Shown: positions 39,781-50,115 of the stretch, piece after piece | How the letters are laid out: every line of letters starts with the position of its first letter | How positions within the stretch are numbered: the stretch's first letter is position 1 | Source: an uncultured Clostridia bacterium | GTDB lineage: Bacteria; Bacillota; Clostridia; Peptostreptococcales; Anaerovoracaceae | Length of the DNA stretch: 64,000 nucleotides | Reading direction: 5' to 3' | NCBI GenBank assembly: GCA_934281605.1 | Contig: CAKQXD010000003.1 | Coordinates: 124,001-188,000, forward strand | Translations under genes and position numbers: made by a program | The notes under the pieces: generated by a model | The model's database searches: none | What the model was told of the DNA's origin: nothing | The model's input: only the letters and a program-made list of their open reading frames with translations

Positions 39781-40672
39781 TGAAAATTCCTTCCGCAAAT
39801 TCTACCGGATCGAACTCCTTCAGATCGTCGATCCCTTCTCCTACGCCGATAAACTTGACCGGCAGGTCAAACTCGTCGGCTATCGTAACGACGATACCGC
39901 CCTTGGCCGTACCGTCCAGTTTTGTCAAAACAATACCTGTAATATCAGCCACATCGCCGAATTCCTTTACCTGAGAAACGGCGTTTTTGCCTGTGGTGGC
40001 ATCCAGCACCAGCAGATTTTCCCGCGCCGCTTCCGGGTATTCCCGGCCGATGATCTTGTTCATCTTGTTCAGCTCATCCATGAGATTCTTCTTGTTCTGC
40101 AGTCTGCCGGCCGTATCGCAGATGAGCACATCGATGTTCTTGGCCTTTGCAGACTGGATGGCATCGTAAATAACAGCCGACGGATCCGCACCTTCCTGAT
40201 GCTTGACCACATTGACCCCTACTCGGTCGCCCCAGATGCAGAGCTGCTCCGCCGCAGCCGCACGGAACGTATCAGCAGCCGCCAGCATGACGGTCTTGCC
40301 TTCCTGTCTCAGCTTGTGAGCCAGCTTGCCGATGGACGTGGTCTTGCCCCCGCCGTTGATGCCGATCATGAGAATGACCAGCGGCGTATCCTGGCACAGC
40401 TGCTGAGCGTCTTTCTTGTTGATAACGCTGGCAATGATCTTTGCAAGACGGATCTTGATGACCGACGGCTTGGTCAGATTGTTGGTCTTTACCTCCGTCC
40501 GCAGCATGTCCACGATCTTCATGGTGGTCTCCATGCCGATATCGGATGTGATCAGGATCTCCTCCAGCTCATCCATAAAATCATCGTCGATGGTCGCCTT
40601 ACCTTCCAGCGCATCGCTGATCCGCTGTGACATCTTGCCAAAGAACGATTTCTTTTCTTCTTTGAATATCAT
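39773..40672 (-). CDS. ftsY: Signal recognition particle receptor FtsY
   Basis: 299 residues: only a short N-terminal tail and the NG GTPase domain, as in many Gram-positives. G1 is [10 protein letters not shown] (commonly GVNGVGKTTT), with [16 protein letters not shown] and the [10 protein letters not shown] motif downstream. It receives ribosome-SRP complexes at the membrane. Start follows AAGGAG at 10 bases. smc lies immediately upstream, the usual smc-ftsY order; ffh is not in the window. Confidence 0.96.
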   Translation of the reverse strand: MIFKEEKKSFFGKMSQRISDALEGKATIDDDFMDELEEILITSDIGMETTMKIVDMLRTEVKTNNLTKPSVIKIRLAKIIASVINKKDAQQLCQDTPLVILMIGINGGGKTTSIGKLAHKLRQEGKTVMLAAADTFRAAAAEQLCIWGDRVGVNVVKHQEGADPSAVIYDAIQSAKAKNIDVLICDTAGRLQNKKNLMDELNKMNKIIGREYPEAARENLLVLDATTGKNAVSQVKEFGDVADITGIVLTKLDGTAKGGIVVTIADEFDLPVKFIGVGEGIDDLKEFDPVEFAEGIFNE

Positions 40673-40707
40673 AATCTAGTAACTCCTTCTCTCGCCGCTT
40701 CCGGCTG

Positions 40708-43700
40708 TTATAATGCAAAATCGCTGTCCATATCCAGGGACAGTACCCGGGAAACGCCCTTCTCCGGCATGGTGACGCCGTAGATCACATCGGCGTGCTC
40801 CATGGTCGCTTTCTGGTGGGTGACCAGCGCGAACTGGATCCCCGAAAGCTTTCGCAGGCAGTTGATGAACCGGTCGATGTTGGCATCATCCAGCGCTGCT
40901 TCCACCTCGTCCAGAATGCAGAACGGCGTCGGCTTGGCCTTCAGCACCGCAAACATCAGAGCGATGGCCGTCAGCGTTTTCTCTCCGCCGGAAAGCAGGT
41001 TGATATTCTGCAGCTTCTTGCCCGGCGGCTGCGCCACGATGTCGATGTTGGAACTGAGCGGATCCTCCTCGTTGGAAAGACGCAGCTCCGCATGACCGCC
41101 TCCGAACAGTTCCCGAAATTTTTCCTCAAAGTTGATGACGATCTGATCGAAGCTTTCTTTAAACTTGATGCGGATCGTCTTGTCCATATCGTCGATGATC
41201 TTGTGGAGATCGTCGGCCGCTTCCTGAATATCCGCACGCTGTCCGGTAAGAAATTCGTACCGCTCCCGCACCGTCTCGTATTCTTCGATAGCGCCCACGT
41301 TGACTTCTCCCAGCTCCCGCATCCGGTTCTTCACCTGGCGGCTTTCCTTGGTAGCCGCCGACATGACGAAGTCTTCTGAACGAAATTCCATGGCCTGTAT
41401 GTAGGAGATTTCAAAGTCTTCCCACAGCTTGTTTTTATATGTATCCAGCTGGGTCTCATTTCGCGTATTTTTAATGTCCAGCTCGTATTTCTGATTCTGC
41501 AGCTTCTCGATGGTCTCCGAAAGAGCGTCTCTCGCCTCTGCCGATGCTGCCAGAGTCCTGGTGATCTCCGCCTTTTCTTCGCCGACCTGTTCCAGCTTGC
41601 TTTCCAGCGCCGCCTTTTCCTCGGTTTTCGCCTGGATCTGCTCGCCGGAGGCACCGCTTTCTCCCGTCAGTTTCTCCTGCTCCTGAGCCAGCGCTGCCTG
41701 CTGCTGCCGTCTTCTGTGGATATCATCCCGCATTTCCTGTAAAGAATCCTGGATTCTCTGTTTCATGGAATCCATGTGGGACTTTTCCTGCTCGCAGCTG
41801 GAAAGCTCAATGCGTGCTTTGGTGATTTCTTCGCTGATGTCGTCGAACTGTTCCTTCTGCTTCCGGTATTCTTCCAGGCAGGCTTCCGCCGCCGCTTCGG
41901 CTTTCGCGATTGCCTCTGTGTGCTCTGCAATTTTCTTCTGCAAAGCCTCCACCATCTCTGCGGAGTGCTTCTTTTCGGTTTCGATGCTGGAAAGCTCTCT
42001 GTCCAATCGCTGGCTGCTGCTGCGGATCTCCCGCAAAGCCGCTTCTGTCAGCTTCAGTTCGTGCTCTTTTTCCAGCAGGATCCGCTCTGTACTGCGAATT
42101 TCTTCTTCCAGCTCTTCCATCTCAGCACCGTGACCTGCGATACCTTCCCGCAGGCTTTCCAGCTTCCGGGCAACGTCGTCCTTCTGTCTGGTCCTGCCGT
42201 CGATATCCTTCTGCAACGTCTGGATCTCCGCTTTTCGATCCAGGATATTGGCGGTCTTGTTCTTGTACTTACCGCCGGTGATGGCTCCGCCTGCGTTGAT
42301 GACTTCTCCGTCCAGGGTCACGAACCGCAGTCCGCCGCCCTTCTTAGACATGCGCACGGCGTGATCCATATCGTCTACGATGACCACCCGTCCCAGCAGA
42401 TAGGAGATGATCCCCTGATATCTGGGATCGAATGTCAGACATTCCGGACCGAAACCTCGGAATCCCGGTTCCTGTCGCAGTCGTTCATCATAAGACGCTC
42501 TGCCTCTCACCGAGCTGACTGGCAGGAAGGTAAGACGTCCCGCCTTGTTGGCTTTTAACGCACGGATCGCGGCCTTTGCACTTTCATCATCGGTACAGAC
42601 GATGTTCTGCAGACCGGCTCCCAGCGCCGTTTCTATAGCGGTCTCATAGCCTTCCGGCACCGTGATCAGATCGGCGACTACGCCATGGATCCCCGAAAGT
42701 CCCGACCGCATGATATAACGAACGGCATAATTATACCCTTCGTAGTTGCTTTCCATTTCTTCGATAGTCTTCTTCCGCGCAGAAAGCTGACTGAGGGAGA
42801 TCCGCAGTTCCTCAAAGCTGCGGGAAAGCTTTTTTTCATCCTCCCGCATGGCTGCAAATTCCTCTTTTTTCAGCAGTCTCTGCTCTTTGGCATGTTCCAG
42901 TCCTTCTGCGATCCGCTCCTGTTCATGGCGCATCTGATTCAGATTATCCAGAGTCTCTTTATTACTGTCCTCGCCGGAGTCCCTGTCGCTGAGGAGTGCC
43001 TCTTTTCTCTTTTCCAAAGTCTCCGCCATCCGGTTCAGGCTGCTGAGCTCTGCCTCTGCGGAGTTTCTATCTCCAGAGCGTTCAAACACATCGTTTTTGT
43101 AACGGTCCGACTGTTCCATCAGGTCGGACAGCTTCTGAGAAAGCTCATCGTAAAGGCCGACTTTTTCATCCAGAACAGCTTTCGCCTGTGCGAACCGCTC
43201 TTCCGTCTGTCTGCCGCCTTCCAGCAGAGATTTCTGATTTTCTTCCTCCCGCTGCAGCTTTTCCTCCAGTTCCTGGATTTCCGCCGTCAGGCGTTCCTGA
43301 TTTTCCGCGATAGCCCCCAGACGTTCCTTGTCGATCTGTTCCTGATTTACCAGATGGTTCAAGGCGTCGATAGCCTCCATGAGCTTTGCTCTGGTCTCTT
43401 CCGCGATGGATTCCAGAGTTTCCTTGCGTTCTTCCTGCGAGGAAACGGTCTGTTCCGCCTGGGTTCTCTCTCCGCGTGTCTTCTCCAGACTCTGGTCCAG
43501 CTGTGCCAGATCCTCCCGGATACTTTCGCTCTTGGCCTTTAAATTCTCTATATTTTTTAATATGATATTGATTTCCAGTTCTTTATACCGGTCTCTTAGT
43601 TCCAGGTATTCCTTCGCCTTGATGCTGTCTTCCCGCAGTCCGTCGATCCGGCCTTCGATCTCGCCGATGATGTCCTGCACCCGGTCCATGTTGGCGTTGG

Positions 43701-44250
43701 CAGCTTCCAGTTTTCGCTCCGATTCCGCCTTTTTCGTCCGGTACAGCACGATCCCTGCCGCTTCTTCAAAGATTTCTCTGCGGCTCTCCGTCTTGTTACT
43801 GAGGATCTCCGAGATCTTGCCTTGACCGATGATGGAATATCCATCTACGCCGATCCCTGTGTCCATGATCAGTTCCCGGATATCCCGCAGACGACACTGG
43901 TTGCCGTTGATGTGGTATTCGCTTTCTCCTGAGCGGAACATCCGCCGCGTCAGTGCCACTTCCTTGTAATCGATCGGTAAAGTTCCCTCGGCGTTGTCGA
44001 TGACCAGGGTGACTTCCGCCATACCCCGGGATTTCCGGCTGGAGGTTCCTGCGAAAATGACTTCCTCCATCTTGCCGCCTCGCAGCATTTTCGGACTCTG
44101 TTCTCCCAGCACCCAGCGAATGGCGTCGCTGATATTGCTCTTGCCGCTGCCGTTTGGGCCTACGATACAGGTGATCCCGCTGCTGAAATCTATGGTGACA
44201 GGCTCTGCGAAGGATTTGAACCCATGCATTTCGATTTTCTTAAAGTACAT
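40708..44250 (-). CDS. smc: Chromosome condensation ATPase SMC
   Basis: 1180 residues, normal for SMC. Walker A GPNGSGKSNISDAIRW at 32-47, two long coiled coils, a hinge near 510-650 (SGIHGVVADLITVPEGY), the ABC signature NLLSGGEKTLTAIAL near 1080 and Walker B FCILDEVEAALDD near 1110. It organises and helps segregate the chromosome. The start overlaps the end of rnc by 11 bases. Confidence 0.98.
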   Translation of the reverse strand: MYFKKIEMHGFKSFAEPVTIDFSSGITCIVGPNGSGKSNISDAIRWVLGEQSPKMLRGGKMEEVIFAGTSSRKSRGMAEVTLVIDNAEGTLPIDYKEVALTRRMFRSGESEYHINGNQCRLRDIRELIMDTGIGVDGYSIIGQGKISEILSNKTESRREIFEEAAGIVLYRTKKAESERKLEAANANMDRVQDIIGEIEGRIDGLREDSIKAKEYLELRDRYKELEINIILKNIENLKAKSESIREDLAQLDQSLEKTRGERTQAEQTVSSQEERKETLESIAEETRAKLMEAIDALNHLVNQEQIDKERLGAIAENQERLTAEIQELEEKLQREEENQKSLLEGGRQTEERFAQAKAVLDEKVGLYDELSQKLSDLMEQSDRYKNDVFERSGDRNSAEAELSSLNRMAETLEKRKEALLSDRDSGEDSNKETLDNLNQMRHEQERIAEGLEHAKEQRLLKKEEFAAMREDEKKLSRSFEELRISLSQLSARKKTIEEMESNYEGYNYAVRYIMRSGLSGIHGVVADLITVPEGYETAIETALGAGLQNIVCTDDESAKAAIRALKANKAGRLTFLPVSSVRGRASYDERLRQEPGFRGFGPECLTFDPRYQGIISYLLGRVVIVDDMDHAVRMSKKGGGLRFVTLDGEVINAGGAITGGKYKNKTANILDRKAEIQTLQKDIDGRTRQKDDVARKLESLREGIAGHGAEMEELEEEIRSTERILLEKEHELKLTEAALREIRSSSQRLDRELSSIETEKKHSAEMVEALQKKIAEHTEAIAKAEAAAEACLEEYRKQKEQFDDISEEITKARIELSSCEQEKSHMDSMKQRIQDSLQEMRDDIHRRRQQQAALAQEQEKLTGESGASGEQIQAKTEEKAALESKLEQVGEEKAEITRTLAASAEARDALSETIEKLQNQKYELDIKNTRNETQLDTYKNKLWEDFEISYIQAMEFRSEDFVMSAATKESRQVKNRMRELGEVNVGAIEEYETVRERYEFLTGQRADIQEAADDLHKIIDDMDKTIRIKFKESFDQIVINFEEKFRELFGGGHAELRLSNEEDPLSSNIDIVAQPPGKKLQNINLLSGGEKTLTAIALMFAVLKAKPTPFCILDEVEAALDDANIDRFINCLRKLSGIQFALVTHQKATMEHADVIYGVTMPEKGVSRVLSLDMDSDFAL

Positions 44251-44938
44251 GCATTTCCCTTTCCATCATTTCTTCCGCTGCCTGCTGTTCCGCCTGCTTC
44301 TTGCTCTTGCCTCTGCCCTTGGAAGCCGGCTTGCCATTGACGATCAGCTGCACGATAAAGGTTTTATCGTGGTCCGGTCCGATTTCCTTGACCAAACGAT
44401 ATTTAATATCGGTAATACCCCGGCTCTGCAGTTTTTCCTGCAAAGCGGTCTTATAGTCTGTAATAATATATTTGCCGTGTTTCGCATCTTCAATGGATGC
44501 TGCAAACAGTCGCAGCACACATTTCTGCACTGCTTCGAATCCGCCGTCCAGATAGATGGCTCCGATAATGGCTTCCATGCAGTCTGCCAGAATGGATTCC
44601 CGCGTTCTGCCGCCGCTTTTTTCTTCTCCATTGCCCAGAAGCAGATACCTCCCCAGATCCAGCTTGCGCGCTTCTTTAGCCAGGGACTTTTCACAGACCA
44701 GGGTAGCCCGGATCCGCGATAAGAATCCTTCTTCCTGCTGCGGAAAGCAGCTGAACAGTTCCTCTCCGATGATGGCGTCGAAAAACGCGTCGCCCAGAAA
44801 TTCCAGACGCTCGTTGCTCTTGCCCTCGTGACAGTGTTCTTTCACATAGGAACTGTGAGTCACAGCTGTGGTCAGCAGATTCTCGTTATGGAACTTGTAC
44901 TGCAGCTTTTCTTCCAGCTGATGTCGTTCACTATTCAT
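44240..44938 (-). CDS. rnc: Ribonuclease III
   Basis: 232 residues from the ATG at 44938, which lies inside the last codons of plsX (8-base overlap) after AGAGGAG. The catalytic signature ERLEFLGDAFFDAIIGEEL is near 37-55, with the second acidic cluster (ADCMEAIIGAIYLD) near 115; the C-terminal dsRNA-binding domain ends in KGRGKSKKQAEQQAAEEMM. It processes rRNA precursors and structured RNAs. The plsX-rnc-smc order is standard except that acpP is missing between plsX and rnc. Confidence 0.97.
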   Translation of the reverse strand: MNSERHQLEEKLQYKFHNENLLTTAVTHSSYVKEHCHEGKSNERLEFLGDAFFDAIIGEELFSCFPQQEEGFLSRIRATLVCEKSLAKEARKLDLGRYLLLGNGEEKSGGRTRESILADCMEAIIGAIYLDGGFEAVQKCVLRLFAASIEDAKHGKYIITDYKTALQEKLQSRGITDIKYRLVKEIGPDHDKTFIVQLIVNGKPASKGRGKSKKQAEQQAAEEMMEREMHVL

Positions 44939-45968
44939 GAATCGCATACTCCTCTTCATCTTTTTCGATCACTTCTTCCAGTTCCAGCATGGACTGGCGA
45001 ATGATTTCCACTACGTTTTCCTTGCTGTACGGAACGCTCTTGATGATCGCGTTGCGGACTGCATTGGCGGTAGACGATCCATGGATCTTCAGTACCGGTC
45101 CATCCACACCCAGGATCGGCGCGCCGCCGTATTCCTCGTAGTCGAATTCCTTCTTCAAGGATTTCAGCTGCGGCTTCAACAGCATCGCAGCCATCTTGCT
45201 CTTGACGTTCTGCATCAGCTTCGTCTTCAGCAGATCCATGATACTCATGGCCACACCCTCCGTCAGTTTGAGGATGACGTTGCCGACAAATCCGTCGCAG
45301 ACAATTACGTCGCAGGCGCCTCTCGGCACTTCTCTGGCTTCTACATTTCCAACGAAGTTGACCGGCGCTTTTTTCAGTTTCTTAAACGCATCCTTGGTCA
45401 TGCTGGTTCCCTTGCTCTCTTCTACGCCCAGGTTTACCAATCCGACTCTTGGATTCTCTCTGCCCCATACGTGCTCCATGAAGATGCTGCCCATGAGACC
45501 GTATTCTACCAGATTATGAGCCTTGGCTTCCGAGCTGGCTCCAGCGTCCACCAGAATGGACGGTTCCTTGCCCATGCACGGATATACGCTAGCCAGTACC
45601 GGACGGTCGATGCCTTCGATCCGGCCCAGGATCAGTCTGGATCCTACCACCAGTGCTCCTGTATTTCCTCCGGAAATGAGCACATCTCCGGTTCCTTCCT
45701 TGATCATGTTCAGTCCGACTACCATGGAGGAATCGCTCTTTCTGCGGATGGCCTTGACCGGGCTGTCTTCCATGGTGATGACTTCTTCGGCGTTGACGAT
45801 GTGGATCTGGTCTCCCTCATATCCCATCTTCTTCAGCTCCGCCTGGATCAGTTCTTCTTTCCCGGTAATATAAATATCATCTTCGATCAGTTCCGCAGCC
45901 TGCACTGCGCCCTTGACCATCTCATGAGGCGCGTGATCGCCGCCCATGCCGTCTAATACAATTCTCAT
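44931..45968 (-). CDS. plsX: Phosphate acyltransferase PlsX
   Basis: 345 residues. The N-terminal DGMGGDHAPHEMVKGA motif and GGNTGALVV block are diagnostic. It converts acyl-ACP to acyl phosphate for PlsY, 7 kb downstream in the same gene block. Start follows AGAGGAATGAA. The last codons encode the rnc start. In most Bacillota acpP follows; here it does not. Confidence 0.96.
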   Translation of the reverse strand: MRIVLDGMGGDHAPHEMVKGAVQAAELIEDDIYITGKEELIQAELKKMGYEGDQIHIVNAEEVITMEDSPVKAIRRKSDSSMVVGLNMIKEGTGDVLISGGNTGALVVGSRLILGRIEGIDRPVLASVYPCMGKEPSILVDAGASSEAKAHNLVEYGLMGSIFMEHVWGRENPRVGLVNLGVEESKGTSMTKDAFKKLKKAPVNFVGNVEAREVPRGACDVIVCDGFVGNVILKLTEGVAMSIMDLLKTKLMQNVKSKMAAMLLKPQLKSLKKEFDYEEYGGAPILGVDGPVLKIHGSSTANAVRNAIIKSVPYSKENVVEIIRQSMLELEEVIEKDEEEYAIHE

Positions 45969-46014
45969 TTCATTCCTCTTTTCTTCTCGATCTGTCTATT
46001 AATCTATCTATCTT

Positions 46015-46668
46015 CTATTCAAATATCTCTAAAAATTCTTTTACGCGAGTCGGAACATCGTCTGCCTTAAACACGGAGGATCCTGCGACGAGGATCTCCA
46101 CGCCTGCGTCGATGACCGATTTCGCATTGGTCACATTGATGCCTCCATCGATCTCAATGCGGAAGTTCAGACCGCGCTTTTCCCGCAGCTCCTTTAATTC
46201 CTGCGCCTTGCGGAGAGCTGATGGGATGAACTTCTGTCCGCCGAATCCCGGATTGACCGACATCACCAGGATCAGATCCGCATCTTCCAGCACATAGTCC
46301 AGTGCGGAAACCGGCGTTCCCGGATTGATAGCGACTCCCGGTTTGACGTCCAGGGAGCGGATGTGCTGCAGCGTCCGGTTGATATGAGGACATGCCTCCT
46401 GATGAACGGTGATGTATTCCGTCTGATCCGTTACAAAGTCACCGATGTACTGATCCGGATTCTCGATCATCAGATGTACGTCAAAAGGCATCTGTGTTTT
46501 CCCGCAAAGACTTTTCATCACGGTAGCGCCGTAGCTGATGTTGGGAACGAAGTGTCCGTCCATCACGTCCACGTGGATGAGATGGGCTCCTGCAGTTTCG
46601 ATTTTCTTCACATCTTCTCCAAGCCGGGAAAAATCTGCGGATAATATGGATGGTGCTAATTGGATCAT
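46015..46668 (-). CDS. rpe: Ribulose-phosphate 3-epimerase
   Basis: 217 residues, full length. TIM barrel with LAPSILSADFSRLGED at the start, metal-binding HVDVMDGHFVPN, and VMSVNPGFGGQKF. It interconverts ribulose 5-phosphate and xylulose 5-phosphate. It follows rsgA, matching the conserved prpC-pknB-rsgA-rpe order. Confidence 0.97.
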   Translation of the reverse strand: MIQLAPSILSADFSRLGEDVKKIETAGAHLIHVDVMDGHFVPNISYGATVMKSLCGKTQMPFDVHLMIENPDQYIGDFVTDQTEYITVHQEACPHINRTLQHIRSLDVKPGVAINPGTPVSALDYVLEDADLILVMSVNPGFGGQKFIPSALRKAQELKELREKRGLNFRIEIDGGINVTNAKSVIDAGVEILVAGSSVFKADDVPTRVKEFLEIFE

Positions 46669-46700
46669 AGTAATTACCTCACATTCTGCACATGTTGTTT

Positions 46701-47612
46701 TTAATACTGCCTTGCCTTGCGGATCTCCTCCAGCTGGCTCTTGTATGATTCATATCGTTCTTTGGCGATTTTACCATCTTCTACTGCCTGCCGCACGCTG
46801 CACTCCGGTTCCGACAGGTGCTTGCAGTTATGATAGCGGCATCCTCCCAGGCATTCTGCCATTTCCGGGTAAAAATGCTGCAGCTCTTCTTCCTCTGCCT
46901 CCAGAATGTCAAAGGACGTAAAACCCGGCGTATCGAAGATCATGGTGCCGTGCTCCTCGTCGATGGTGAAAAGCTCCGCATGACGGGTCGTATGCTTGCC
47001 CCGGTCCGACTTGCTGCTGATCTTACCGGTTTCCGCCTTTGCGTGGGGAATCAGCCTGTTTAAAATCGTAGATTTGCCCACGCCGGAAGGACCTGCCAGC
47101 GCCACCTTTCTGCCCAGGGTCATCCGGCGAAACTCCGCCAGACTCTCCTCGCTTTCCGGATCCAGAAACAGCACCGGATACACCGGTTCGTAGATCCTCT
47201 TCAGCATGTCGATGTTGTCCTGCGCTTTCTTTACAGCCTTCTTGTCTCCCCTGGCCAGATCGCATTTATTGACGCAGAGAATGATCTCTGTACCGTTTTT
47301 CTCCGCCATCACCATAAACTTGTCGATGACTGACAAAATCGGTGCAGGAGATGCTGCGGCCGTGACAATAGCGAAACAGTCCACATTGGCAATAAAAGGC
47401 CGGATAAAACTGTTCCTGCGGGGAAGCACTCTGGTGATCAGGCTGTCGTCGTTTTCTGGAATGATCTCAAACTCCACTTCATCGCCCACTGCCGGTTTCA
47501 CCGCTCTCTGCTTGAACACGCCTCTGGCCTTGCATCTGTATACTTCATCGCCGGATTTTACATAATAAAACCCGGCGATTCCTTTTACTATTAAGCCTTT
47601 TTTATCGTTCAT
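46701..47612 (-). CDS. rsgA: Small ribosomal subunit biogenesis GTPase RsgA
   Basis: 303 residues from the ATG at 47612 (GAAGGAAA upstream). An OB-fold domain, then a circularly permuted GTPase: NKCDLARGD (G4) precedes GPSGVGKST (G1) and DTPGFTSF (G3). The C-terminal zinc knuckle is seen as CLGGCRYHNCKHLSEPECSV. It helps late 30S maturation. Thirteen bases downstream of pknB. Confidence 0.97.
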   Translation of the reverse strand: MNDKKGLIVKGIAGFYYVKSGDEVYRCKARGVFKQRAVKPAVGDEVEFEIIPENDDSLITRVLPRRNSFIRPFIANVDCFAIVTAAASPAPILSVIDKFMVMAEKNGTEIILCVNKCDLARGDKKAVKKAQDNIDMLKRIYEPVYPVLFLDPESEESLAEFRRMTLGRKVALAGPSGVGKSTILNRLIPHAKAETGKISSKSDRGKHTTRHAELFTIDEEHGTMIFDTPGFTSFDILEAEEEELQHFYPEMAECLGGCRYHNCKHLSEPECSVRQAVEDGKIAKERYESYKSQLEEIRKARQY

Positions 47613-47625
47613 GCGGTGGTTTCCT

Positions 47626-49350
47626 TCAATCATTATCGTCGCCGTTATCTACGGTCGGAGCCTGGGTCGGCTTAGATCCCTTGCTGACTCTGATCCGCAC
47701 GGAAGTTCCCTTGTCCAGCTGTGCATTGGCGTCATACTGCTGCCAGATAACTTCGCCTTCTGCATAGGTAGAACTGTATTCATAACTGATGGATCCCAGC
47801 GAAAGTCCTGCCTTGGAAAGCGCAGACTGTGCATCGTTGACGGATTTTCCCACCAGATATGGAACCGTTGCCTTGGCCTTGGAGCCGTCGCTGACAACAA
47901 CGTTGATGGCAGTGCCTTTTTCCACTTCATCGCCTGCGCTCGGATCCTGACTCAGCACAGTGCCCTTTTCCTGGTCGCTGGCTTCCTCACTCACCGTTCC
48001 CAGCTTAAAGCCTGCCGCTTCCAGATAATCCGCAAGCTCGCTCTGCTTCTTGCCCCGCAGATCCGGTACCGAGCCGTCGCCCAGTCCATTGCTGATATTG
48101 ACCGTTATAGTACTGCCTGTCTTGATGGTGGTTCCGGCTTCCGGATCCTGGGATACGATCTTGCCCTTTTCTACATCTTCGCTGACGACTTCGTCGCCCT
48201 TCTTGATGTGGAGCTTGTATTCCTTGGCTGCCAGTTTAGCTTCCTTTAAGGTCATATTCTTGAAGTCCGGCGCTTCGATGTCTTTACCGCCGAACAGACC
48301 GGTCGCAAATCCGATGATCAGGAACAGTACCAGAGCGGCTGCCACTGCTGACGCAATGATGATGATCCGCTTTTTCTTCTTGCTCATCGGCTTCTTGTTC
48401 TTCTTGCGGTTTCTGTCCCGTTCATCTACATATTCGTCTTCCCCGTCGTCATAATCGGTCTCTGCAATAGGGCCTCTGCGGTCATTCTGATTTCTGCCGT
48501 TGACCAGAACAGAATCCCCTACTACCGTGCTGACAAATTCCAGATTGTTGAGGGCTTCGATCAGCTCATCTGCCGATGCAAAACGGTTTACCGGATATTT
48601 ATCCGTACATTTGAGGATAATGTGTTCCAGAGCCGGCGGCACGCCGTCTACCAGCTTGGATGGTGGAACCATTTCGCCATTGATATGCATCAGAGCAATG
48701 TTGACCGGATTATCTCCGTCAAACGGTACACGTCCCGTCAGCATTTCGTACATAACGATACCCAGAGAATAGATATCGGATTTTTCATCTACATAACCGC
48801 CCCGTGCCTGTTCCGGCGAGAAATAATGAACGGATCCAATGATCCCTTCCGTATTATCTACGATGGTTGCGGCATTGACCGCCTTAGCAATACCAAAGTC
48901 GGTGATTTTTGCCGTTCCATTCGGCGTGATCATGACGTTATGCGGTTTCACATCGCGGTGAATAATATGATTTTTGTGGGCGAATGCCAGCGCTGCTGCG
49001 ATTTGCTTGGACAGCGCGATCACCTTCGGATACGGCATCGGACCCTGCTCTTTGATATAGTCGCTGAGGGTTTTGCCCTGAATCAGTTCCATTACTATGT
49101 AATGTATGTTTCCCTCCCGTCCTACATCGTAGATATTTACGATATTAGGGTGAGAAAGGCTGGCTGCCGCCTGTGATTCTCTTCTGAAACTGTCGATAAA
49201 TTTATGGTCGTTGATAAACTCCGGCTTTAAGATCTTGATTGCTACGAAGCGATTCAGCAGCTTGTCTTTCGCCTTGTATACTACAGACATGCCGCCTTCG
49301 CCGACTCTCTCGAACAGCTCATATCTGCCTGCGAGCACCTTATTACTCAT
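47626..49350 (-). CDS. pknB: Serine/threonine protein kinase with three PASTA repeats
   Basis: 574 residues. Kinase domain 1-270 with GEGGMSVVYKA loop, catalytic Lys in VAIKIL, IIHRDVKPHN and DFGIAKA. A basic juxtamembrane stretch (RKKNKKPMSKKKKR), one membrane helix near 335-355, then three extracellular PASTA domains (about 365-565) that bind peptidoglycan or lipid II. It controls cell wall metabolism, growth and, in spore-formers, germination. prpC, the opposing phosphatase, is 15 bases upstream. The tail is Asp/Asn rich. Confidence 0.97.
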   Translation of the reverse strand: MSNKVLAGRYELFERVGEGGMSVVYKAKDKLLNRFVAIKILKPEFINDHKFIDSFRRESQAAASLSHPNIVNIYDVGREGNIHYIVMELIQGKTLSDYIKEQGPMPYPKVIALSKQIAAALAFAHKNHIIHRDVKPHNVMITPNGTAKITDFGIAKAVNAATIVDNTEGIIGSVHYFSPEQARGGYVDEKSDIYSLGIVMYEMLTGRVPFDGDNPVNIALMHINGEMVPPSKLVDGVPPALEHIILKCTDKYPVNRFASADELIEALNNLEFVSTVVGDSVLVNGRNQNDRRGPIAETDYDDGEDEYVDERDRNRKKNKKPMSKKKKRIIIIASAVAAALVLFLIIGFATGLFGGKDIEAPDFKNMTLKEAKLAAKEYKLHIKKGDEVVSEDVEKGKIVSQDPEAGTTIKTGSTITVNISNGLGDGSVPDLRGKKQSELADYLEAAGFKLGTVSEEASDQEKGTVLSQDPSAGDEVEKGTAINVVVSDGSKAKATVPYLVGKSVNDAQSALSKAGLSLGSISYEYSSTYAEGEVIWQQYDANAQLDKGTSVRIRVSKGSKPTQAPTVDNGDDND

Positions 49351-49365
49351 CTCTTCCTCCTCAGT

Positions 49366-50094
49366 TTATATTTTCAAACAAATAACCGTTATATTATCCC
49401 GGCCCCCGGCCGCCAGTGCTTCTTTGACCAGGGTATTGCACATATCGTTCATATTCTGATCCGTTTCCAGGATCTCTGCGATCCTCTCTGCCGGAACTTC
49501 TCCGTAAAGACCGTCGGAACAGAGCAGCAGGATATCATTGCTCTCCAGATCTACTTTATAGAAATCCGGACCTGCCAGATGTTCTGTTCCCAGCGCTTTC
49601 GTTATAACATTTTTTTGTTCGTGATGTTCCGCTTCATCCTCGGTGATCACGCCCTTGTCGATCAGTTCGTTGACATAGGTGTGATCCCTGGTGATCTGCC
49701 TCAGCTGTCCGCCGCGGAACAAGTAGGCACGGCTGTCTCCAATGTTGGCAATATAAGCCGAATTCATCCTTATGTATGCCGTTACGATCGTCGTTGCCAT
49801 TCCCCGATTTTGCTGCGACTGCAGACCCATCTGATAGATCTGTCCATTGACGTCTTCGATGATCGTGGCAAAAAAGGCGAAAATCTCTTCGGGACTGCGA
49901 TACTGATCCATATCTGCTTCATTCACCATTCTGGCGATCTCGCTGACAGCAGTCCTGCTTGCCACTTCACCGGAATTGTTTCCGCCTACGCCATCGGCTA
50001 CGACGTAAACATTCCGTCCGGGGACAACGAAGCAGGCATCTTCATTGTTCTGCCTGACGATCCCCTTGTCGCACTTAAATCCTATCTGCACCAT
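49366..50094 (-). CDS. prpC: PP2C-type serine/threonine phosphatase PrpC
   Basis: 242 residues. All PPM metal-binding motifs are visible: RQNNEDAC, VADGVGGNNSGE, IGDSRAYLFRGG, LLLCSDGLYG and GGRDNITVI. It removes phosphates placed by PknB, encoded next. rlmN, which usually sits between rsmB and prpC in this gene block, is absent here. Confidence 0.96.
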   Translation of the reverse strand: MVQIGFKCDKGIVRQNNEDACFVVPGRNVYVVADGVGGNNSGEVASRTAVSEIARMVNEADMDQYRSPEEIFAFFATIIEDVNGQIYQMGLQSQQNRGMATTIVTAYIRMNSAYIANIGDSRAYLFRGGQLRQITRDHTYVNELIDKGVITEDEAEHHEQKNVITKALGTEHLAGPDFYKVDLESNDILLLCSDGLYGEVPAERIAEILETDQNMNDMCNTLVKEALAAGGRDNITVICLKI

Positions 50095-50115
50095 ACTTTA
50101 TCTGCCTTTCTTTGC